From: Synergistaceae bacterium
GTDB taxonomy: Bacteria; Synergistota; Synergistia; Synergistales; Aminithiophilaceae
Direction: 5' to 3'
Assembly: GCA_016756725.1 (NCBI GenBank)
Contig: JAESII010000004.1
Span: forward strand, 186,001 to 250,000
Length of the DNA stretch: 64,000 nucleotides
How positions within the stretch are numbered: position 1 is the stretch's first letter; each line of letters starts with the position of its first letter. The notes beneath the pieces are model-generated. The model had not been told where the DNA came from, ran no database searches, and saw only the letters and a list, made by a program, of their open reading frames with translations. The position numbers and the translations under genes were made by a program. This document shows, piece by piece, positions 56,752 to 64,000 of this stretch.

Positions 56752-57545
56752 TGCTTCTGGAGATGCGACAGGGGTCCTTCGCCTACGGGAGGGACCGGGA
56801 GATCTTCGGCCACGTCGACCTGACCCTGGAGGAAGGAGACGTCCTCTGCCTGCTGGGGCCCAACGGAGCGGGCAAGTCGACGCTCCTCCACTGCCTTGAC
56901 GGGATTCTTCCCCTCTCCAAGGGGGAAATCCTCCTGTCGGGCAAGCCCCTGGTCCACCTGAGCCGCCGTCAGATCTCGCAGCAGGTCGCCTTCTTGCCCC
57001 AATTCCATAGGACCTCTTTTCCCTTTCGGGTTCTCGACATCGTCCTGATGGGAAGGACGCCTCACCTGGGCTTCTGGACCTCTCCGGGAAAAAGGGACGA
57101 GGACCGGGCGAGGGAAGCCCTCCACGCGCTGGATATCCTCCACCTGAGCGATAGCCCCTACACGCAGATCAGCGGCGGCGAAAGACAGCTTGTTCTCCTG
57201 GCCTCGGCCCTCGTCCAGGAACCACGCCTTCTCCTGCTTGACGAACCGACGTCACATCTCGATTTCGGCAACCAGGCCCGGTTCCTGCAGATCGTGAACC
57301 GTCTGGCCCGCCAGGGGATGGCCATCGTCATGACCACCCATTTCCCCGACCATGCCCTCCTCACGGCCTCAAAGGTCATTCTCCTCAAAGACGGAAGGAC
57401 CCGGGGGGGAGGCGATCCCGTCGAAACCCTGACGGAGTCCCTCATCGGCGAGATCTACGGCATCAAGGTCCGCCTCGTCCACCTGGAAGCGGAGGACATC
57501 CGAACCTGCGTGCCTCTCCTTTCAGCCAAGGCAGGACAGCCCTAA
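56751..57545 (+). CDS. FecE-family ABC ATPase
   Basis: LLGPNGAGKSTLLHCL; ISGGERQLVLLASALVQEPRLLLLDEPTSHLD; TAATG overlap with permease. Confidence 0.95.
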   Translation: MLLEMRQGSFAYGRDREIFGHVDLTLEEGDVLCLLGPNGAGKSTLLHCLDGILPLSKGEILLSGKPLVHLSRRQISQQVAFLPQFHRTSFPFRVLDIVLMGRTPHLGFWTSPGKRDEDRAREALHALDILHLSDSPYTQISGGERQLVLLASALVQEPRLLLLDEPTSHLDFGNQARFLQIVNRLARQGMAIVMTTHFPDHALLTASKVILLKDGRTRGGGDPVETLTESLIGEIYGIKVRLVHLEAEDIRTCVPLLSAKAGQP

Positions 57546-57549
57546 GGCC

Positions 57550-57604
57550 AAGACGTGACAGAGGAGGCCCCCGCTTGAAGCGGGGGCCTCCTCTGTCACG
57601 TCTT
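57550..57604. terminator. 26-bp perfect inverted repeat between convergent genes
   Basis: AAGACGTGACAGAGGAGGCCCCCGCT-tga-AGCGGGGGCCTCCTCTGTCACGTCTT; no strong U-tract. Confidence 0.65.
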
Positions 57605-57711
57605 TAGGGAGCTCCCTTTCGGAAAGGGTCCGTCGTCCCGTCTCCTGGAGAGTCTGGGGCTGGGGGAGGTCCCGGTTACCGGCAACGCGAATGATCCCCT
57701 TCGCTGCAGAA

Positions 57712-58536
57712 TCACTCCTTGGGGGGGATCTTCCCCTCTCCCGAAGGGGTGACGAGGATGGCATCGACGGGACACTTCTCGACGCATTTGCCGCAGCCCA
57801 CGCAGAGAGAACCGTCGATGACGGGCAGGTTGTTCTTCATCTCGATCGCCTTGACCTCGCAGACCTTGGCGCAGAGGCCGCAGCCGATGCAGCCGTCGGG
57901 ACAGACCTCACGGACCTGGGCGCCCCGGTCGGCGTTGTTGCAGGCCAGACGGACGGGCTGGGAGAGGGGGATCATCTCCAGGACGCCCCGGGGGCAGGCG
58001 TCGACACACTTGCCGCAACCGACGCAGAGGTCGCGATCGACGACGATGATGCCGTCCTTGACGCTGAGAGCTCCGAAGGCACAGGCGGGAATGCAGGTTC
58101 CGAAGCCGAGGCAGCTGTAGCTGCAGGCGTTCGGCCCTCCGCCGGGCAGGACGGTGGCCTTCCGGCAGTCCCGGATGCCCTGATAGATGTAGGCCTCGAT
58201 GCCGCGGTCACAGCTCGTGCGGCAGCGCACGGCGGCCACCTTGCGCTCCTCGGCCTGGGCGTCGCTGCCCATGACGGCGGCCAGAGCGGCGGCCAGGTCG
58301 CCGCCGCCGACGGGGCAGATGTTCGTCGGCGCCTCGCCGGCGGCCACCTTCTCGGCATAGATGTCACAGCCCTCGTAGCCGCAGGCGCCGCAGTTGGCCC
58401 CGGGCAGGAGGGCCCGCACCGCTTCCACCTTGGGATCGACGGGAACGGCGAACTTTTTGGAGGCAAAGGACAGGAGGAGGCCGAAGGCCAGGCCGAGCCC
58501 GCCGAGAGCGATTACCGGGTAAAGGAGGCTCTCCAT
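57712..58536 (-). CDS. rnfB: RNF complex subunit B
   Basis: GANCGACGYEGCDIYAEKVAAGEAPTNICPVGG; several CxxCxxCxxxCP clusters. Confidence 0.96.
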   Translation of the reverse strand: MESLLYPVIALGGLGLAFGLLLSFASKKFAVPVDPKVEAVRALLPGANCGACGYEGCDIYAEKVAAGEAPTNICPVGGGDLAAALAAVMGSDAQAEERKVAAVRCRTSCDRGIEAYIYQGIRDCRKATVLPGGGPNACSYSCLGFGTCIPACAFGALSVKDGIIVVDRDLCVGCGKCVDACPRGVLEMIPLSQPVRLACNNADRGAQVREVCPDGCIGCGLCAKVCEVKAIEMKNNLPVIDGSLCVGCGKCVEKCPVDAILVTPSGEGKIPPKE

Positions 58537-58555
58537 CGTTCACACATCCCTTCGC

Positions 58556-59134
58556 TTAAATGATGCCCTGGAAGCCCATGAAGGCCAGGGCCATGAGCCC
58601 CGCCGTCACCAGAGAGAGGGGCAGACCCCGTAGCGCTTCGGGCACGTCCTGGGCCGTTTCGGCCATGCGCTCCCTCAGGCCGGCGAAGAGGATCAGGGCC
58701 AGCATGAATCCTCCCGCCGTCCCCAGAGAGTGGACAAGGGACTCGACGAAGCCGAAGCCCTCGCGGACGTTGAGGACGGCCACCCCCAGAACGGCGCAGT
58801 TCGTCGTGATGAGGGGGAGGAAGATCCCCAGCGAGCGGTAGAGGGCGGGCCAGAACTTTTTCATGACGATCTCGACGAACTGGACCACCGAGGCGATGAC
58901 GAGGATAAAGGCCATCGTCGACAGGTAGGTGATCCCCAAAGGCTCGAGAATGCCGTAGTAGACGAGCCACGTCACGGCCGAAGCCAGAGTCATGACGAAG
59001 AGGACGGCAAACCCCATCCCCCGGGCCGTGCCCATCCGCGACGAGACGCCCAGGAAGGGGCAGACGCCGAGGAAGCGGGCCAGGACGATGTTGTTGACGA
59101 GCATGGCGCCCAGGAAGAGCTCGACCCAATGCAT
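58556..59134 (-). CDS. rnfA: RNF complex subunit A
   Basis: [39 protein letters not shown]. Confidence 0.96.
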   Translation of the reverse strand: MHWVELFLGAMLVNNIVLARFLGVCPFLGVSSRMGTARGMGFAVLFVMTLASAVTWLVYYGILEPLGITYLSTMAFILVIASVVQFVEIVMKKFWPALYRSLGIFLPLITTNCAVLGVAVLNVREGFGFVESLVHSLGTAGGFMLALILFAGLRERMAETAQDVPEALRGLPLSLVTAGLMALAFMGFQGII

Positions 59135-59811
59135 CAGGCTTCAGCCCCCTTTCCGGCTGAGGGACAGTCCTCGCCGCAGAGCTGGCAGCTCCCGCAGCCC
59201 GTCTTGGCGATGGAACCCTTGCGGCGGAGCTGGACGACCCGAACCAGAGCCAGCAGAATGCCGAGGGCGATGAAGGCCCCGGGAGCCATGGAGAGGACCA
59301 GAGCCGGCTGAGCCCCCGAGGGGAGGACGGCCCTGCCGAAGAGGGTTCCGGCGCCGAGGATTTCGCGGACGCCGCCCAGCGTCGTCAGGGCTGCGGCGAA
59401 GCCGAGGCCCATGCCGACGGCGTCGAAGAGAGAGGCCATCAGGCCGTTCTTCGAGGCGTAGGCCTCGGCCCGGCCGAGGATGAGACAGTTGACGACGATG
59501 AGGGGGATGAAGATCCCCAGCGACCGGTTCAGCCCCGGCGTCCAGGCCTCGGTGACGAACTGGACGATAGTGACGAAGCCGGCGATGATGACGATGAAGG
59601 ACGGAATCCGCACCGTGGCGGGGATGAAACGCCGGATCAGGGAGATGACGGCGTTGGAGCAGAAGAGGACGGCCAGAACGGCCAACCCCATGCCGAGGCC
59701 GTTGGTGGCGCTCGACGTGACGGCCAGGACGGGGCACATGCCGATGGCCTGGACAAAGACGGGGTTCTCCTTGATCAGGCCCGCCCAGAGTCGCTCCTGA
59801 AAGAGCTTCAT
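59134..59811 (-). CDS. rnfE: RNF complex subunit E with Cys-rich tail
   Basis: [50 protein letters not shown]; tail [16 protein letters not shown]. Confidence 0.95.
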   Translation of the reverse strand: MKLFQERLWAGLIKENPVFVQAIGMCPVLAVTSSATNGLGMGLAVLAVLFCSNAVISLIRRFIPATVRIPSFIVIIAGFVTIVQFVTEAWTPGLNRSLGIFIPLIVVNCLILGRAEAYASKNGLMASLFDAVGMGLGFAAALTTLGGVREILGAGTLFGRAVLPSGAQPALVLSMAPGAFIALGILLALVRVVQLRRKGSIAKTGCGSCQLCGEDCPSAGKGAEA

Positions 59812-60365
59812 GACACACCGCCTCCCTTCACCTGGCGGAAGACGTCGAGGGCCCTGTTAACGCCGTCGGCGACGGCCCGGGTCGTGATGGTGGCACCCGA
59901 GATGGCCTCGATCTCGTTGGGACCGGGCTGCTGCTTGGTGACCTCCACGGGGCCCGTCATGCCCCGGAAGTGGGCCCGGAAGGGCTCCTCGGCGGCCTTG
60001 GCTCCCAGGCCCGGCGTCTCGGCATGAGAGAGAACCTCCAGGCCGGTGACGGTTCCTTCGCCGTCGACGCCGACGAGGAGACGGATGTCGTCGCCGTAGC
60101 CGGGCGCATCGACGGTGATGCAGTAGCCGACGAGACGATCGCCGGCGAGGCCTTCTTCGACGGAGACGACCGCCCATGACGGGTCTCCCTCGACGGGGCG
60201 GAAGGTCTCCGCCTCAGGCAGGGCCCTTCGGAGGGCTTCGGCCCGTTCCCGTTCGCGGGTCAGGCGGATCGGCTCGGCCGTGAGGTTCTGGATGAAGCCC
60301 AGGAGGACACCCGTGACGGCGGTGACGATCAGCAGAATCAGGGCGGGACGGTAGGTGCTACCCAC
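59808..60365 (-). CDS. rnfG: RNF complex subunit G
   Basis: FMN-binding domain: VLSHAETPGLGAKA; EAISGATITTRAVADGVN. Confidence 0.94.
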   Translation of the reverse strand: MGSTYRPALILLIVTAVTGVLLGFIQNLTAEPIRLTRERERAEALRRALPEAETFRPVEGDPSWAVVSVEEGLAGDRLVGYCITVDAPGYGDDIRLLVGVDGEGTVTGLEVLSHAETPGLGAKAAEEPFRAHFRGMTGPVEVTKQQPGPNEIEAISGATITTRAVADGVNRALDVFRQVKGGGVS

Positions 60366-61296
60366 GGGAACTCACCTCCCCGAAGCGGCGGGGCTTGACG
60401 GCCCTATCGATGAGGGGCGTCACGAGGTTCATGATGAGGATGGCGAAGGAGACGCCCTCGGGATAACTGCCGTAAAGACGGATCAGGGCGGTGATGACGC
60501 CGCAGCCGAAGGCGAAGAGAATCCGGCCTTTGACGGTCATGGGCGACGTCACGTAGTCGGTGGCCATGAAGATGGCCCCCAGGAAGAGGCCGCCGGCGAA
60601 GATCTCGTAGAGGCCGTTGCCGGTGAGAAAACCCTCGCGGCCGAGCAGCCACGTGAGCAGTCCCGTCGTGGCGATGTAGACGACGGGAATCTCAGGCGTG
60701 ATGACACGGCGCCAGAAGAGCCAACCTGCGCCGATAAGGAGAGCCAGGACCGAAGTCTCGCCGAGACAGCCGCCGACGTGGCCGACGAAAAGATCGGCCA
60801 CCGAGGGCAGGGACTGGCCGCCCTCCTTGAGGATGCCCAGTGCCGTCGCCGCCGAGACGCCGTCGACGGTCCAGGTCGTCATGGCTCCGGGCCAGGAGGC
60901 GAGAAGGAAGGCCCGGGCCGCCAGGGCCGGGTTGACGACGTTCTTGCCCAGGCCGCCGAAGAACTGCTTGACGATGACGACGGCGAAGACGGCACCGATG
61001 ACGGCCATCCAGTAGGGGAAGGTGGGGGGGACGTTCATGGCCAGGAGGACGCCCGTGACGAGGGCACTGCCGTCCCTGACGGTGACGGGCTTTTTGAGGA
61101 GCCTCTGCCAGCCGTATTCGGCGGCCACGGCCGAAAGGGCCGTGACGGCCGTCAGGACTAGGGCCCTGAGGCCGAAGAAATAGGCGCCGGCCGCCAGGGC
61201 CGGGACAAGGGCGATAAGGACGTCGACCATGACGGTCCGCACCGACGAATTGGCGTGGACGTGCGGTGACGTGGAGACGATCAGCTTCTCATTCAC
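60358..61296 (-). CDS. rnfD: RNF complex subunit D
   Basis: VSTSPHVHANSSVRTVMVDVLIALVPAL; TTWTVDGVSAATAL; ATDYVTSPMT; GTG 61296. Confidence 0.95.
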   Translation of the reverse strand: MNEKLIVSTSPHVHANSSVRTVMVDVLIALVPALAAGAYFFGLRALVLTAVTALSAVAAEYGWQRLLKKPVTVRDGSALVTGVLLAMNVPPTFPYWMAVIGAVFAVVIVKQFFGGLGKNVVNPALAARAFLLASWPGAMTTWTVDGVSAATALGILKEGGQSLPSVADLFVGHVGGCLGETSVLALLIGAGWLFWRRVITPEIPVVYIATTGLLTWLLGREGFLTGNGLYEIFAGGLFLGAIFMATDYVTSPMTVKGRILFAFGCGVITALIRLYGSYPEGVSFAILIMNLVTPLIDRAVKPRRFGEVSSRG

Positions 61297-61300
61297 GGCG

Positions 61301-62638
61301 TCACTTCCTCCTTCGGGCGCCAGCGGTGCGCTTGGCCTCCCGCAGGCTCTGGACGAGGTAGCGCATGGAGGGGCAGGTGTAGGAACAGGAGCCGCACTCG
61401 ATGCAGTCCATGCCGCCCTCGTCGACGAAGGCGTCGTAGTCCTCCAGAAGAGCCAGGCGGTTGAGCCGGTAGGGCTCGAGTCCCATGGGGCAGACTTCGA
61501 CGCAGCGACCGCAGCGGATGCAGTCCTGCTCAGGTTCGACGAGGGTCGCCGATCGGAGCTGGGCGACGAGACCGGACGTACCCTTGACGACGGGAACGTC
61601 CAGGCGGGTGAGGGCAAAGCCCATCATGGGACCGCCGGCGATGACCTTGCCCGGCTGCTCCCGGAAACCGCCGATGGCCTCGAGAAGATCGGCCACGAGC
61701 GTGCCCAGGGGGACGAGGTAGTTGCCAGGCTGAGCAACGGCCTCGCCGGTGACGGTGACGACGCGGTCCATGAGGGGGCGTCCCTTGGCGACGGCCAGGT
61801 ACATGTTGCGCACGGTGGCCACGTTCTGGACGAGACAGCCCACGGCACAGGGGAGCTTGCCCGAGGGAACGGCGCGGCCCGTGACGGCGTAGATGAGCTG
61901 TTTTTCCGAACCCTGGGGGTACATGACGGGGAGGCCCTTGACCTCGACCTCGCCCAGGGAGGCCGCGTCGTAAGCCTTGCGGAGGGCCTCCATCGCCTCG
62001 GGCTTGTTCTCCTCGAGGCCGACGACGACACGGGCGTCGGGGAAGATCCGCCTGAGGAGCTTCGTGCCGTTGACGATGTCCTCGGCATGCTCTCTCATGA
62101 CGCGGTCGTCACAGGTCAGGTAGGGCTCGCATTCGGCGCCGTTGAGGATGACCGTGTCGATGGGCGCATCGGGCGGGGGCGACAGCTTGACGGACGTGGG
62201 GAAACAGGCTCCGCCGAGACCGACGATGCCCGACCCGCTGACGATGGGAAGGATCTCCTCACGGGAGAGTTCCTCCCAGCGGGGCCTCTCGTCGAAATCG
62301 ACCTCTCGGGCCTGGCCGTCGCTTTCGACGACGATGGACAGGGCTCTGCCGCCGACGATGGGGCGGACCTCGATGGCCCTGACCTTGCCGGAGACGCTGG
62401 AATGGATGGACACGCCGAGCTTCCCCTCCGGCGGCGAGGCGATCAGCTGCCCCCGAAGAACCTCCTGCCCCTTCTCGACGAGGGGCAGACAGGGAGCGCC
62501 GATGTGCTGGCCCAGGGGAAAGACGTGAATGCCGCCGGGGGCGACGGGAGTGATGGCCTTATCTCTCGTCAGCTCCTTGCCTCCGTCGGGGTGGACACCT
62601 CCCCGAAACAAACGGTGCCTCACAGCACCACCTCCCAT
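61301..62638 (-). CDS. rnfC: RNF complex subunit C
   Basis: GGACFPTSVKLSPP; LNGAECEPYLTCDDRVMRE; CIRCGRCVEVCPMGL, CIECGSCSYTCPS. Confidence 0.96.
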   Translation of the reverse strand: MGGGAVRHRLFRGGVHPDGGKELTRDKAITPVAPGGIHVFPLGQHIGAPCLPLVEKGQEVLRGQLIASPPEGKLGVSIHSSVSGKVRAIEVRPIVGGRALSIVVESDGQAREVDFDERPRWEELSREEILPIVSGSGIVGLGGACFPTSVKLSPPPDAPIDTVILNGAECEPYLTCDDRVMREHAEDIVNGTKLLRRIFPDARVVVGLEENKPEAMEALRKAYDAASLGEVEVKGLPVMYPQGSEKQLIYAVTGRAVPSGKLPCAVGCLVQNVATVRNMYLAVAKGRPLMDRVVTVTGEAVAQPGNYLVPLGTLVADLLEAIGGFREQPGKVIAGGPMMGFALTRLDVPVVKGTSGLVAQLRSATLVEPEQDCIRCGRCVEVCPMGLEPYRLNRLALLEDYDAFVDEGGMDCIECGSCSYTCPSMRYLVQSLREAKRTAGARRRK

Positions 62639-62936
62639 AGGTTATAGAAAAAGAAGTCTCATCAGCCCTCAGGCCGACGCAAGGAAGAGAGGAGGGCCTT
62701 CCGCCTCCGTTGCAGCGGAAACCTCCTCTCCGGGAACGCCTCCAGGTGCTTCTCCTCTGTTGACGCCTGGTGCCGGAATGGCTTGACGGGTGCGCAAAAA
62801 AATCTTACCCACATTCAGAGGATAGCACAAGAGCAGAAGAAGGAATTCTCCCTCTGGACAAAAGCCTTTTCTCCACTATAAAGGTGAAGGAGATTCTCCA
62901 CCGCCATTTCCTGTTCCACAAAGGAGGCATTCGGCC

Positions 62937-64000
62937 ATGACAGACCGCAACGGACCGTCCCTTGCCGCTCTTCTGCTCCTGGCGGCGCTGGCTCTCTCTT
63001 TTGCCGTTCCATCCCCTGCCGCTTCCGGAGGGACCTACGTCATTCTCGACGCCTCGGGAAGCATGTGGGGACAGATCGACGGCAAGGCCAAGATCGTCGT
63101 CGCCAAGGAGGTTCTGTCAGGCCTCCTCGCCAACTACCCTGACGGAAGCCCCCTGGGCCTTGCCGTCTACGGCCACAGGAGAAAAGGGGACTGCGGCGAC
63201 ATCGAAGAACTGGCTCCCTTCGGCCAGACCGATCGCCAGGCCCTCATTGCCTCCGTCAACAGCCTCAACGCCCGGGGGATGACGCCGCTGACGAGCTCCA
63301 TTCTCTTCGCCGCCGAGAGGTTAAAGGCCGTCGAGGATGAAGTCACCGTCGTCCTCATCTCCGACGGCAGAGAGACCTGCAGGGGCAACCCCGTCGAAGC
63401 GGCGGCACACCTCCGAGCCAAGGGGCACCGCTTCACCCTTCACGTCATCGGCTTCGACGTCTCCGACGAGGAACAACGGCAGCTCGAAGCGATCGCCCAG
63501 GCAGGGGGAGGACGCTATTTCAACGCCGCCGATACCGCCCAGTTCCGCAGCGCCGCCGAAGAGGCCACGGCGACGACGTCGAAGACCGAGCGGGGGTGGC
63601 TTCGTCTCAAGGCCTACCGCAACGGCGAACTCTTTCAGGCACCGCTGACCGTCACCGGAGAAGGGAAGCCCCCCTTTCAGGGCCTGTCCGTCGCCGACGA
63701 CGACGATCCGGGGCTCCTGCTGCCCCCCGGGGTCTACCGGGTTACCGTCGGCGACGGAGGCTCGCCGGCACAGACGAAAGACCTCGACCTCACCGTGACA
63801 GGGGACAAGACCGCCGAGGCCGCCGTCGCCTTCGAGGCCTCGGCCCTGAAGGTTTCCGTCCTGGGCGACGGCGGACCTCGCGGGGCCACGATCGCCGTCC
63901 TCCTCAAGGGAAAGACCGTCGCCGAGGCTCACACCTACGGGGACAATCCCGTCACCTTCCCCGTCCCGGCGGGAACCTACGACGTCGTCGTCACCGACGG
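62937..64000 (+). CDS. Secreted VWA-domain protein (runs off window)
   Basis: Signal peptide; YVILDASGSMWGQIDGKAKI (MIDAS DxSxS); VVLISDGRETC; Ig/CarboxypepD-like repeats follow. Confidence 0.9.
   Translation, partial: MTDRNGPSLAALLLLAALALSFAVPSPAASGGTYVILDASGSMWGQIDGKAKIVVAKEVLSGLLANYPDGSPLGLAVYGHRRKGDCGDIEELAPFGQTDRQALIASVNSLNARGMTPLTSSILFAAERLKAVEDEVTVVLISDGRETCRGNPVEAAAHLRAKGHRFTLHVIGFDVSDEEQRQLEAIAQAGGGRYFNAADTAQFRSAAEEATATTSKTERGWLRLKAYRNGELFQAPLTVTGEGKPPFQGLSVADDDDPGLLLPPGVYRVTVGDGGSPAQTKDLDLTVTGDKTAEAAVAFEASALKVSVLGDGGPRGATIAVLLKGKTVAEAHTYGDNPVTFPVPAGTYDVVVTD

Noticed and set aside
1-64000. tRNA, rRNA, CRISPR array, prophage or transposase
   Set aside because: None recognised by reading; a tRNAscan/Infernal run would be needed for certainty

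Overview
High-GC bacterial chromosomal window, mostly minus-strand operons. RNF in the order CDGEAB, an RNF accessory set, a 2-gene amino-acid block and many paralogous periplasmic proteins suggest a Synergistetes-like anaerobe, but this is inference with no search run. Recognisable modules: partial class A beta-lactamase-like protein; opp peptide importer and LD-carboxypeptidase; Hsp20; SO_0444-type metal permease with ArsR regulator and operator; MCP; GntR/aminotransferase/PLP dehydratase/homoserine dehydrogenase/OCD catabolic cluster; SPFH-zinc-ribbon trio; an 8-gene operon of CsgG-, TPR-, LPP20- and FlgT-like exported proteins; diguanylate cyclase; VIT1 and FmdE; TPP-riboswitch-controlled thiamin salvage operon; YibE/F; feo operon with DtxR regulator; aminotransferase plus uncharacterised gene behind a probable leader-peptide attenuator; S10 peptidase; ApbE/NusG-II/Gx transporter; orphan ModA-like protein, candidate Moco/Tuco riboswitch and FecBCD-type ABC transporter; RNF; VWA protein. 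Best leads: (1) the attenuator at 47.1-47.4 kb, (2) an in-frame TGA exactly where a lipobox Cys is expected in the exported-protein operon, (3) that operon itself, (4) the Moco-like RNA in front of a FecCD-family transporter. No tRNA, rRNA, CRISPR array or transposon was recognised. Family calls are from reading translations, not from searches.
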